Assembly (NCBI GenBank): GCA_002354335.1
Contig: DELI01000005.1
Span: 230,385-294,384 of the forward strand
Length of the DNA: 64,000 nt
Source of the DNA: Sphingobacterium sp. UBA2700
GTDB lineage: Bacteria > Bacteroidota > Bacteroidia > Sphingobacteriales > Sphingobacteriaceae
Direction: 5' to 3'
The notes beneath the pieces are model-generated. The model was not told the DNA's origin and did not search any database. It saw only the letters and a list, made by a program, of their open reading frames with translations. The position numbers and the translations under genes are program-made. Shown piece by piece: positions 8,734-17,378 of the stretch (its first letter is position 1; each line of letters begins with the position of its first letter).

Positions 8734-10230
8734 ATGAATGATTTCACTCCACATATAACCCATTTTATTGACTCGATACTGGCATCTGTAGGATACTTCA
8801 AAACAGAGCTTATCCTGGCTATTGGGTTTCTACTATGTGTCTTTAGCAGTTTATTTTTCGATCGGAAATGGAAAGACAGCTCCTTTAGCATCGCTATGCT
8901 AACCCTGATAGCAGCATTGATATGCAATTTCCTCCAATATGAGAACCTAGGCACGGCGTTCTTTGACATGATACGGATTGATACCATGGCCTTACTTTCC
9001 AAAACGCTGATTCTTATCGGGCTGCTTGTAACAGCGATTATGATACGTCAGCACTTTGATAAGCGAGAGACCAAAAAGCGCAAAGGTGATTTGTATAGTA
9101 TTTTGATTGGATCATCCATTGGCCTACTGATCTTAGTGATGACCAGCAATTGGCTATTAGCTTTTATCGCTATAGAAATGGTTTCCATCTCCTCTTACAT
9201 CCTCGTGGGCTATTTTGCGGAGGATAAGAAGCAAACGGAAGCTGCCATGAAATATGCGTTATTTGGATCTGCTTGTGCTGCAATTATGTTATACGGTTTA
9301 TCGCTGATCTACGGCTTTACCGGGGTACTCGATTTCGCGGATGGACGACATATTCAGGGTCTAATAGACTCGCCTAAGGTGATGAGCAGTATTGCCATTC
9401 TTTTTATGTTGACGGGGATAGGATTTAAACTAAGCTTTGTTCCATTTCATCTTTGGACACCGGATGTTTATGAAGGCGCTCCAACTCCCATTACCGCTTT
9501 CCTTTCCACCGTTCCGAAGATTGCCGCTATTGTACTCTTTGCAAGATTAGCAGCATCCTATGGAACGACGCTATTTTATTTCTCCGATATCTTCGTGCTG
9601 TTTTTAACTATCGTCGCTATCGTGAGCATGTTAGCTGGAAATCTAATTGCATTGCGCCAGCAGAACGTGAAACGAATGATGGCTTACTCATCCATCGGAC
9701 ATACCGGATTCCTTTTAATGGCTGTTGTCGGTCATACGGCTGGGCATCAGGATACCCTTCTGTTTTACCTTATTGTTTATACCTTAATGAACCTAGCCGC
9801 TTTCGGTTTCATTGATATATTGGAGCAGAAATATGGCGCCAATGAATTTGCTGATTACACCGGAATGGGAAAACGCATGCCTATCATCTTTACGTTATTT
9901 AGCATCGTCGGAATCTCATTGATCGGGCTACCTCCTACGGCGGGTTTTATCGGGAAATTACTTGTGTTTTCATCTATTTTTGAAATCTTCCAACAGAATC
10001 AAGAAGCGACACATTTATGGTTATTAATCGTAGGTGTACTGACATCAGTCATTTCATTATTCTATTATTTCAAGATACCGCTGTTTGCATTCTTAAAGCA
10101 TAGAGCTGAAAATGAGTCGCTGATTAAACCAACAATAAGCGCTACTTATGTAATCGCAATTATATTGTCGATCTTATTGCTGCTATTCGGAATCTTCCCT
10201 ACGATAATTATAAATTTCTTTCAACAATAA
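8734..10230 (+). CDS. nuoN: NADH-quinone oxidoreductase subunit N
   Basis: NuoN is the antiporter-like subunit nearest the quinone module. The 498-residue protein has multiple hydrophobic helices. Motifs include LAFIAIEMVSISSYILVGYF near residue 145, PFHLWTPDVYEGAPTPITAF near 240-255 and MMAYSSIGHTGFLLMA near 310. It is the last gene of the operon. The following 181 bases contain no obvious U-rich terminator hairpin. Confidence 0.95.
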   Translation: MNDFTPHITHFIDSILASVGYFKTELILAIGFLLCVFSSLFFDRKWKDSSFSIAMLTLIAALICNFLQYENLGTAFFDMIRIDTMALLSKTLILIGLLVTAIMIRQHFDKRETKKRKGDLYSILIGSSIGLLILVMTSNWLLAFIAIEMVSISSYILVGYFAEDKKQTEAAMKYALFGSACAAIMLYGLSLIYGFTGVLDFADGRHIQGLIDSPKVMSSIAILFMLTGIGFKLSFVPFHLWTPDVYEGAPTPITAFLSTVPKIAAIVLFARLAASYGTTLFYFSDIFVLFLTIVAIVSMLAGNLIALRQQNVKRMMAYSSIGHTGFLLMAVVGHTAGHQDTLLFYLIVYTLMNLAAFGFIDILEQKYGANEFADYTGMGKRMPIIFTLFSIVGISLIGLPPTAGFIGKLLVFSSIFEIFQQNQEATHLWLLIVGVLTSVISLFYYFKIPLFAFLKHRAENESLIKPTISATYVIAIILSILLLLFGIFPTIIINFFQQ

Positions 10231-10400
10231 GTAAGGTAATTCAAAAGATTCAGCTCTTGTATTGTAAATTATCTGATTTCAAATCTCTTCAGGAACTTCC
10301 AAAGCTGTTGCTAATTCAATGGAAAGATGAAAGAATTTACGAAATAAACATCTTTTGTTCATTTTAAGTAAATGAAATGTTAAAACATGTTTTTATTATG

Positions 10401-10408
10401 TAGTTTTG
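10401..10408 (+). promoter_or_regulatory. -7 promoter word immediately before the DUF4254 start codon
   Basis: TAGTTTTG matches TAnnTTTG and ends three bases before the ATG at 10412. If it is the real -7 element, transcription would begin at or a few bases around the ATG, giving a leaderless or nearly leaderless mRNA for the glycan gene set. No clear TTTG -33 box lies at the usual spacing. Confidence 0.45.
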
Positions 10409-10411
10409 TGT

Positions 10412-11017
10412 ATGATTAGCGAATTAGCCAACCGTATTTTTGATCAAGTAATTGCAGACTATCATGTCCACGACGCTATCGATCACCCTGTAGAGAATCC
10501 TTATGATTCTTCAAGCTTGGAACATTTATTATATTTAAAATGCTGGATCGACACAGCACAATGGCATATGGAAGACGTCGTGCGAAATCCGGATATAGAT
10601 CCGCGCGAAGGGTTGTACTGGAAGCGCAGAATTGATCGTCAGAATCAAGAACGTACGGATATGGTGGAGTACATTGATGGCTATTATCTAAAGCAATTTG
10701 AAGGCGTTGTTCCGCATGCTACTGCTCGCGTGAACACGGAGAGTCCAGCCTGGGCTATCGATAGATTGTCTATCCTGGCGCTCAAAATTTACCATATGGA
10801 TCAAGAGACGAAGCGAGAGGATGTTTCGCATGCTCATCTTGAATCTTGCCAAGCGAAGCTTGATATTCTGTTAGAACAGAGAAAAGACCTTTCTAAAAGT
10901 ATAGACGAGTTATTATCAGACATTGAATCGGGCAATAAATACATGAAAGTGTATAAGCAGATGAAGATGTACAATGATCCGAACTTAAATCCGGTACTTT
11001 ACGGCGTTAAAAAATAA
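10412..11017 (+). CDS. DUF4254 family protein
   Basis: About 201 residues, soluble, with no signal peptide. It matches my recollection of the Bacteroidota DUF4254 family: PVENPYDSSSLEHLLY, CWIDTAQWHMEDV, RRIDRQNQERTDMVEYID, ARVNTESPAWAIDRLSILALKIYHM and a C-terminal KVYKQMKMYNDPNLNPVLYG. Function is unknown. The family commonly sits beside glycosyltransferase genes, as here, where GT9 follows after eight bases. The start is ATG at 10412; an in-frame TTG two codons upstream overlaps the presumed promoter. The predicted fold is mostly helical with a possible coiled coil at about residues 135-180. A role in LPS or glycan assembly is inference from context only. Confidence 0.85.
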   Translation: MISELANRIFDQVIADYHVHDAIDHPVENPYDSSSLEHLLYLKCWIDTAQWHMEDVVRNPDIDPREGLYWKRRIDRQNQERTDMVEYIDGYYLKQFEGVVPHATARVNTESPAWAIDRLSILALKIYHMDQETKREDVSHAHLESCQAKLDILLEQRKDLSKSIDELLSDIESGNKYMKVYKQMKMYNDPNLNPVLYGVKK

Positions 11018-11025
11018 AATCTCTT

Positions 11026-12054
11026 ATGAAGCGCATCCTCGTTACTCGTTTTTCTGCAATGGGAGATGTAGCCATGGTTGCTTCTGTGCTCCGTGAATTT
11101 CAAGAACAACATACGGAGGTTGAAATCATCATGGTTTCTAGAGCATTCTTTGCCCCTTTTTTCCAAGGTATTCCAAGAGTATCATTTCATCCCATATATC
11201 CCGAAAAGCAACACCAAGGATTGGTCGGGCTTTATAAGCTTTTTAAGGAACTTCGTGCCTATCGACCGACAGAGCTGGCTGATTTACACGACAACATACG
11301 TTCGAATATTTTGAGTACGTTCTTCCGCATGTCTGGATACAAAGTCAGGACGATAGACAAAGGAAGAAAAGAAAAAAAAGCATTAACCAGACCGATAAAT
11401 AAGGTCAAAAAGCAATTAAAGCTAACAACAGAGCGTTATGCAGATGTATTCCGGTCGTTGGGGTATGCGTTTCAACTGAGCAATCAACTTCAACGAAGTC
11501 CGGCAAGTCTGCCGAAAGACATACAAGCGCTGTTCGTCGGAGAAAAGAAGTACTTAGGCATTGCTCCATTTGCGCAGCACCCCTATAAAGTATTTGCATT
11601 GGATCGAATGGAACAGGTCATCGCCGGATTAGCAGCAGATAACATTCAAATACTGGTTTTCGGAGGCGGAAGTAAAGAAAAAGAAATCGTGGATACATGG
11701 GCAAAAAAACACCCACATGTCTTTAATACGATTGGAAAATTTAGTTTACGAGAAGAGCTTGATATAATCGCTAACCTCGATCTGATGCTGAGCATGGATA
11801 GCTCGGGAATGCACATGGCTTCTCTGGTTGGCATTAGAAGTCTATCTATCTGGGGTGCTACTCATCCCTTTGCAGGTTTCATCGGATACGGGCAATCAAT
11901 CGAAGATTGTGTACAGGTCGAACATCCAAATCGCCCAAGTTCCGTCTACGGAAATAAACCTTGTATTTGCGATGGAACTGAAGCAATCGATTTGCTCACG
12001 GCTGAAATGGTAATCAGCAAAGTAAAAAACATCCTATTAAAAACAACCTTCTGA
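11026..12054 (+). CDS. Glycosyltransferase family 9 (heptosyltransferase-like)
   Basis: Related to ADP-heptose:LPS heptosyltransferases, which add sugars to the lipid A core on the cytoplasmic face of the inner membrane. The 342 residues form a GT-B protein. The N-terminus ILVTRFSAMGDVAMVASVL is the family hallmark, and the C-terminal donor region shows MLSMDSSGMHMASLVG followed by SIWGATHPFAG. The C-terminus carries CICDG, where the LPS enzymes often have Cys-containing segments. It lies eight bases downstream of the DUF4254 gene and 23 bases upstream of a GT4 gene, so the three are probably co-transcribed. The actual sugar donor cannot be told from sequence. Confidence 0.88.
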   Translation: MKRILVTRFSAMGDVAMVASVLREFQEQHTEVEIIMVSRAFFAPFFQGIPRVSFHPIYPEKQHQGLVGLYKLFKELRAYRPTELADLHDNIRSNILSTFFRMSGYKVRTIDKGRKEKKALTRPINKVKKQLKLTTERYADVFRSLGYAFQLSNQLQRSPASLPKDIQALFVGEKKYLGIAPFAQHPYKVFALDRMEQVIAGLAADNIQILVFGGGSKEKEIVDTWAKKHPHVFNTIGKFSLREELDIIANLDLMLSMDSSGMHMASLVGIRSLSIWGATHPFAGFIGYGQSIEDCVQVEHPNRPSSVYGNKPCICDGTEAIDLLTAEMVISKVKNILLKTTF

Positions 12055-12077
12055 AGTAAAAGAAGTTTTAGCATAAT

Positions 12078-13319
12078 ATGGCGAGAATTGCATTAGTTAC
12101 TATCCGGTACGGAAAAGAAGTCAATGGTGGTGCTGAATACCACTGCAGAATGCTTGCAGAGCGATTAGTACAGGAACATGAAGTCACGGTACTGACGACT
12201 AATAAAAATAGTTCAAACGATGAAAGCAGCAATTTCAACACCGGCACTTCTATTCTTAATGGGGTCAATGTCATTCGCTTTCCAACACAAGACTACGATC
12301 TGAATAGTTTTAAAAAGGCTGCTCGCGAAAGCAAATCTGCTCGTAAAATCAGACGCATGATTTATCGAATGGGACTTTCTTCTCTACTCTTCAAGCAATT
12401 CCCTATATGGCGCTTTAAGCTAACAGAAGAAATAGCGCTATTAAAACGACATGAGTTCTACGCTCCAGAGCTACTCTCCTTCATAGAATCAAACGAAGCA
12501 AATTACGACGTCTTCATCTTCTTTACTTATGAAAACCCATTGACTGTTCTGGGAAGTTTAATCGTACCTGAAAAAACTATTCTCGTTCCAACAGCGCATA
12601 TGGAAGGGATGCTTTTCCGCAGTATTAACAGCATTGTTTTCAATAAAGTTAAATATATCGCCTTTAACTCCGAGGCGGAATTTCATATGTGTCAAGAGAT
12701 CTTCCGGGATAAAATGGCGCCAAATAGTGTGGTTGGGGTCGGAATTGAAATTGCTGATGCAACTCCCGAAGAAATCACACTCTCGAAGTACCAAATCCAA
12801 CAACCGTACTTCCTTTACTGCGGACGGATTACTGCGGTGAAAATCAATAATTTCATTCAGGATTTCCTTCAATACCGTGAAGAAAATCAATTAGAGATAT
12901 GTTTGGTATTGGCAGGTGAAGTGCTGATACCAATGATTGAAAGCCCTTATATAAAATATATTGGCTATGTTGATGAAGCCGAAAAAATAGCTTTAATGCA
13001 ATCAAGTATCGCTGTTGTTAATCCTTCGGCGGCAGAGAGTCTTTCCTTGGTTACTCTGGAAGCTTTATCATTGGGGAAAATAGTTATTGCCAGCAAGCAG
13101 TCTGAGGTCATGGTAGAACACCAAAACAGATCGAATGGCGCAGTACGCTGTTATGGCAACTACCATGAATTAAAACACATTCTAGACGAAGTAATTGAAA
13201 TAACGTCGCAACCTAACGACATCGCTAAAAAAGGTATGGATTATGTAGATCGAAACTACAATTGGGATTTGATTATACGTAAATTTGAACGTATTTTTAA
13301 ATCGATCATAACAGTCTAA
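12078..13319 (+). CDS. Glycosyltransferase family 4
   Basis: GT-B retaining glycosyltransferase, 413 residues, cytosolic and probably membrane-associated. The N-terminal acceptor domain begins IALVTIRYGKEVNGGAEYHC, with the Gly-Gly-Ala loop typical of GT4. The donor domain (about residue 240 onward) contains YFLYCGRITAVK and the EX7E motif in ESLSLVTLEALSLG. The gene is two bases from the next GT4, indicating one operon. Substrate is unknown; synthesis of LPS or exopolysaccharide is inferred from the neighbours. Confidence 0.88.
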   Translation: MARIALVTIRYGKEVNGGAEYHCRMLAERLVQEHEVTVLTTNKNSSNDESSNFNTGTSILNGVNVIRFPTQDYDLNSFKKAARESKSARKIRRMIYRMGLSSLLFKQFPIWRFKLTEEIALLKRHEFYAPELLSFIESNEANYDVFIFFTYENPLTVLGSLIVPEKTILVPTAHMEGMLFRSINSIVFNKVKYIAFNSEAEFHMCQEIFRDKMAPNSVVGVGIEIADATPEEITLSKYQIQQPYFLYCGRITAVKINNFIQDFLQYREENQLEICLVLAGEVLIPMIESPYIKYIGYVDEAEKIALMQSSIAVVNPSAAESLSLVTLEALSLGKIVIASKQSEVMVEHQNRSNGAVRCYGNYHELKHILDEVIEITSQPNDIAKKGMDYVDRNYNWDLIIRKFERIFKSIITV

Positions 13320-13321
13320 AC

Positions 13322-14434
13322 ATGTTAAACATTGGGTTTGATGCCAAACGCTATTTTTTAAACCGTACTGGATTGGGCAACTATAGCCGGGATCTAGTCC
13401 GTATGCTCTCCAGCTATTATCCCGACAACAATTACTTTCTTTATACACCCAAAACCAGCAAGTTTTTAACTAATGTTCCAGCAAATGTTAAGACCGTCCT
13501 TCCGTCCACAGCAATAGATCGTCTAGTCCCAAATCTTTGGCGATCCAAAAGAATCAATAAAGATCTCATAAACAACCAGGTTTCCATTTTTCACGGACTT
13601 TCAGGTGAGATACCTCAGGGATTACCGAAATCTAAAATAAAGTCGTTGGTTACTGTGCATGATCTTATTTTCCTTCGTTATCCCGAGCTTTATAAGCCCA
13701 TAGATCGATTCATATACTATAAAAAAACGAAATACGCGGTCAATAACGCCGATTGCATAATCGCAATCAGCCAGCAAACGAAAAAAGATATCATTCACTT
13801 CTTTCAAATTCCTGAAGATAAGATTCAGGTTATTTACCAAGGATGTCACCCTGCATTTAAAAAAGAATATACAGCGAGTCAGAAAGCAGCAGTAAAGAGC
13901 AAGTTTAGTCTTCCGGATCGTTTTTTATTGAATGTAGGTACCATTGAGGAACGAAAAAATGCATTGCAAATCGTGAAAGCAATCAAGGATATCGACATCC
14001 CATTGATCATCGTCGGGAGAGAGACGGCCTACGCTGACAAGATTAAAGGGTTTCTTGAACAATCACAAATGAAAAATCGCGTGTATTTCCTGTCATCTGT
14101 GAATATGGAAGAACTCGCAATCATTTACTCGCTCGCTACTCTATTTATTTATCCATCAAAGTTTGAAGGCTTTGGTATCCCAATCATCGAAGCCCTTTTT
14201 TCCGGTGTACCTGTAATCACCTCCAACGCGGGTGTTTTTCCTGAAGCAGGCGGCCCAGGAAGTTTGTATGTCAATCCAGAAGATACTGATGATATTTCTA
14301 ATGCAATAAATAAAGTGCTCCATGACGAGGCACTCCGAAAAGAAATGATTGCCAAAGGAAAAGACTTTGTAGAAAAATTCACCGATAAGGTGATTGCGAA
14401 AGATCTAATGGACTGCTATCTAAAGCTTTTTTGA
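13322..14434 (+). CDS. Glycosyltransferase family 4, mannosyltransferase-like
   Basis: GT4 enzyme of 370 residues. The N-terminal domain carries GLGNYSRDLVRML, resembling the GT4 branch that includes mannosyl and rhamnosyl transferases. The donor domain shows FLLNVGTIEERKN near residue 202 and the EX7E motif EGFGIPIIEAL near 280. It is the last gene of the rightward DUF4254-GT9-GT4-GT4 set. Its 3' end overlaps the 3' end of the convergent GT2 gene by 15 bases (14420-14434). Confidence 0.88.
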   Translation: MLNIGFDAKRYFLNRTGLGNYSRDLVRMLSSYYPDNNYFLYTPKTSKFLTNVPANVKTVLPSTAIDRLVPNLWRSKRINKDLINNQVSIFHGLSGEIPQGLPKSKIKSLVTVHDLIFLRYPELYKPIDRFIYYKKTKYAVNNADCIIAISQQTKKDIIHFFQIPEDKIQVIYQGCHPAFKKEYTASQKAAVKSKFSLPDRFLLNVGTIEERKNALQIVKAIKDIDIPLIIVGRETAYADKIKGFLEQSQMKNRVYFLSSVNMEELAIIYSLATLFIYPSKFEGFGIPIIEALFSGVPVITSNAGVFPEAGGPGSLYVNPEDTDDISNAINKVLHDEALRKEMIAKGKDFVEKFTDKVIAKDLMDCYLKLF

Positions 14435-15238
14435 GAATTTCGAAAGTCCATTTTCACAACGAATCAGCTTCGTCTTGATTGTATGCTCTAATAATTGATC
14501 ATTTGCGGGAAGTGACGCTCTCGACTCCTCTTTGTGGTAAAGATGGTATGCCAGCAGCGTAAATTTCATCAATCTCCCCTTTATCCCCGAATGCAATAAA
14601 CGTTCGACAAACTCGCTATCCTCTCGCCCCCATCCGACAAAATCGTTATTAAACCCATTCACACGGATAACATCCTCCATGAAGAATGACATATTACACG
14701 AACGTACTTTCCTTTTGTTCGTCAGCTCTCTCTGTGTCAACCTCGCAAGAAATAACGATCTGAAAGCAGAAATCTTCTTTTCCAAACGCTCTTCAACACC
14801 TTTCTCTAAATATCTGAACGTCAATTTAGCATTGATGACTTTAAGCAACTCATCGGTCTTGCTTTTTGTAAGCATGACCCGCCCTCCTTGCAAAAAGCTC
14901 CCTTTTTGAGCAAAATGAAGATGATCCTCCACAAAGTTCTTGCCCAGCACCATATCCCCATCCACCATAATCACATAAGGGCTTTTCACATAAGACAAGC
15001 CGTTATTCCTAGATTCAGCCGCTCGGAAGCCTAAATCCTCCTGCCAAGCATGGATTAGCTTAACCTTAAAAATCGACTGATATTTTTCAATCAGTTTTGC
15101 TGTCTCCAGCCCAGAACCATCATCCGCAACGATAATTTGCTGTGGCATGACGGTCTGTCTAAGTAAAGACAAGAAAACAACTTCGAGTGCACTCGGTCGG
15201 TTATATGTCGTTATTAAAAGATCAGCTTTCATTCTCAT
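14420..15238 (-). CDS. Glycosyltransferase family 2 (tandem paralogue 1)
   Basis: GT-A fold glycosyltransferase of 272 residues. It has the N-terminal nucleotide-sugar site LLITTYNRPSALE, a QIIVADDGSG motif near residue 40, the metal-binding MVDGDM near residue 92, and a C-terminal GWGREDSEFVERLL motif typical of the galactosyltransferase-like C-terminal domain. It is clearly homologous to the next gene upstream (same architecture, CNM and GWG.ED motifs), indicating tandem duplication. It overlaps that gene by up to 17 bases; a start at Met3 (15232) is equally possible. It is the last gene of the leftward glycan block. Confidence 0.88.
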   Translation of the reverse strand: MRMKADLLITTYNRPSALEVVFLSLLRQTVMPQQIIVADDGSGLETAKLIEKYQSIFKVKLIHAWQEDLGFRAAESRNNGLSYVKSPYVIMVDGDMVLGKNFVEDHLHFAQKGSFLQGGRVMLTKSKTDELLKVINAKLTFRYLEKGVEERLEKKISAFRSLFLARLTQRELTNKRKVRSCNMSFFMEDVIRVNGFNNDFVGWGREDSEFVERLLHSGIKGRLMKFTLLAYHLYHKEESRASLPANDQLLEHTIKTKLIRCENGLSKFSKKL

Positions 15239-16052
15239 AGGTTGAATCCGTTAAATATTGACTAATCCCTCTTTCGCAATATTCCAATTTTGTTCGCTTG
15301 GCATGCTCAAACAAACATAAGTTGTTCTTCAAGTTCTCTTTCGTATTTATTTTATGCCAGATATGAAACACAATGGCACCGAACTTAAGAAAACGACGGC
15401 GCAAGCCTTTGTTCAATAATCTCGCAACAAACTCTTTGTCTTCAGGGCCCCATCCTTTGAAATCCTCATTATAGCCGTTGACAGAAATGGCATCCGCTCT
15501 CCAATAGGCCATATTACATCCATGGATCTCCCAGCGCTCATCCCCTTTCTGCTTATAGTGCTCGGCAAAAAAAGGTTGTAAGAAGGTGATTCTTACAGCA
15601 CTAAACGTATTGGAAATACCTTTTTCAAAAGGGCTAATCTCAACTCGTTTGCTCAATAGCAGTTCTTTCGAAAGATTGCTATCGATATATATGCGGCTGG
15701 CTCGCACAAATGTACCCTTCTTTGCGAAGCGGCGATGATCTCTGATAAATGCTTTATGCAATATCAGATCCCCATCAATTTGAATAATGTAATCTCCCGT
15801 CGCTCTGGCAATTGCTTTATTTCTAATCTTGGCTAACTCAAAGCCTTGATCTTCATGCCAGATATGTATTAAAGGAATAGAAAACTTTTCCTTGTATTTA
15901 TTTATTAAAACCCTCGTCTCATCAGTTGAACCATCGTCCGCAATAAGAATTTCGTCGGGCATGACATCCTGTAGAAGCACGCTTGAGAGGCATAACTCCA
16001 ATGCATCCGGCCAATTATAGGTAGAGATTAATAGCGAAATCTTCATACACAC
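15222..16052 (-). CDS. Glycosyltransferase family 2 (tandem paralogue 2)
   Basis: GT-A glycosyltransferase of 276 residues, parallel to the gene just downstream. Motifs: LLISTYNWPDALE, EILIADDGSTDE, QIDGDLIL (DxD), HGCNMAYWRADA and GWGPEDKEFVARLL. The C-terminal domain has the galactosyltransferase-like layout. Met3 (16046) is an alternative start. Retention of all catalytic motifs in both paralogues suggests both are active, probably with different acceptors. It belongs to the leftward block that starts near 21.2 kb. Confidence 0.88.
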   Translation of the reverse strand: MCMKISLLISTYNWPDALELCLSSVLLQDVMPDEILIADDGSTDETRVLINKYKEKFSIPLIHIWHEDQGFELAKIRNKAIARATGDYIIQIDGDLILHKAFIRDHRRFAKKGTFVRASRIYIDSNLSKELLLSKRVEISPFEKGISNTFSAVRITFLQPFFAEHYKQKGDERWEIHGCNMAYWRADAISVNGYNEDFKGWGPEDKEFVARLLNKGLRRRFLKFGAIVFHIWHKINTKENLKNNLCLFEHAKRTKLEYCERGISQYLTDSTYENES

Positions 16053-16127
16053 ATTAAATTAGGCTTTGATGTTGAAATGAACTCCATATTTACAACTACT
16101 ATTCTCAAAATGTACTATCTGTTTAAC

Positions 16128-17315
16128 TCAATTAATAAATTTACGGTCGAACATCTTCCATTCGTTTTCCTGTAAATAAAACGAATCGAAAAATTGCGTT
16201 GCTTCTATACTGACTTTGTCGTGATGCGTTTTATCTTGTAATAATACTCGAATTTCAGCAGCGAAATCTTCCGGACTGTCAACCCAAATACATCCATTAT
16301 TAATCTTATTCATCAAACCGTCAACACCTCTTCGAGTCGTCACGACCGGAATCCCATAGGAAAGTGCTTCTAACACCTTTACTTTTATCCCTGTACCTGT
16401 TAACATCGGGCAGATAGCGACCTTCGACCTTTTGTAAACCGCGTCGAGATCATCGACAAGCCCGTGCTTCACAATTTGCTCGCAGTCAGGAATTGCTCGA
16501 CATATTTTACCAAAAACATGGACTTTCGTCCCTTTAATCTTCGGCAAAACCTCTTGAATAAACCAACTAATACTCTTCAAATTATGAGGATTATCACTCG
16601 CAACATAAACTAAATCATAATCCGAGTGATCTCTATTACGTATTGGTTTCGGAAAGGACAAAGGTATTAAATCGACGTACTGTTCCGTGAATTGATTAAA
16701 GATATATTGTTCTTCAATCGAGTAGGTCCATATTTCATCAAACGACTTCAATAATTCCATCTCTTCAGCAAAAATATGCTGAACATTGTTGACCTTCTTC
16801 CCCTCGCTTTTCTGAATTTTTTGAAGCGTGAAAAAATCATGGGTATCCACTATTTTATTCACATTTTCTAATCCAACAACCAACTCTCCGAATTCGACAT
16901 AGCTGATTACTAAATGATCAAATCCATGATCTTTTACAATCTTTTGAAACCGAGATTTAAAACTTGGCGATACTCGGTTAACCCTAGGATTAGTGAACAA
17001 TCTTTTCAGCATCCAAGGAAGCTTATCCGTCAAAAAGTATTTTATTCTATTCGATTTAGAAGACTTAAACGGCTCTATAAGCAAATTTATCGATGTAAAG
17101 GTTTCACGAAATCGCTCTTCGTCCTCTTTGTTCCAATTAATACTAGATACAAAACTAACGTCTAAATCCGCACTTCTACTTTGAAAGTACTGCAGCATTT
17201 GTAGGCAACGCGTCAAATTGCCGGCTTTACTCCAAAAAGGATTCTCAGCCATATAATAAAGTACCTTGGTTCTCTTTTTTGTCATTTTGTAACTTGGAAA
17301 CTTATCCACCATCAA
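16128..17315 (-). CDS. Glycosyltransferase family 4
   Basis: A 395-residue GT4-type protein. The N-terminus VLYYMAENPFWSKAGNLTRCL is an acceptor-domain start. The middle contains IVDTHDFFTLQKIQ and IWTYSIEEQ, as in Glyco_trans_4 enzymes that locate a sugar-bound acceptor. The donor domain has DLVYVASDNPHNLKS near residue 235 and ICPMLTGTGIKVKVLEALSYG near 320. In this last motif the first Glu of EX7E is replaced, as in several GT4 relatives. Met11 (17285) could be the true start. Gaps of about 75 and 63 bases separate it from its neighbours on the same strand. Confidence 0.83.
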   Translation of the reverse strand: MMVDKFPSYKMTKKRTKVLYYMAENPFWSKAGNLTRCLQMLQYFQSRSADLDVSFVSSINWNKEDEERFRETFTSINLLIEPFKSSKSNRIKYFLTDKLPWMLKRLFTNPRVNRVSPSFKSRFQKIVKDHGFDHLVISYVEFGELVVGLENVNKIVDTHDFFTLQKIQKSEGKKVNNVQHIFAEEMELLKSFDEIWTYSIEEQYIFNQFTEQYVDLIPLSFPKPIRNRDHSDYDLVYVASDNPHNLKSISWFIQEVLPKIKGTKVHVFGKICRAIPDCEQIVKHGLVDDLDAVYKRSKVAICPMLTGTGIKVKVLEALSYGIPVVTTRRGVDGLMNKINNGCIWVDSPEDFAAEIRVLLQDKTHHDKVSIEATQFFDSFYLQENEWKMFDRKFIN

Positions 17316-17378
17316 CTAATCTATCAATACGCATCTCTATTCTTAAGGGCAATCACATCCAACTCGATAGATGTTCTA

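Noticed and set aside
5115..10230. Mrp-type Na+/H+ antiporter for the L-M-N genes
   Set aside because: Linked nuoH, I, J and K and the standard order mark this as complex I.
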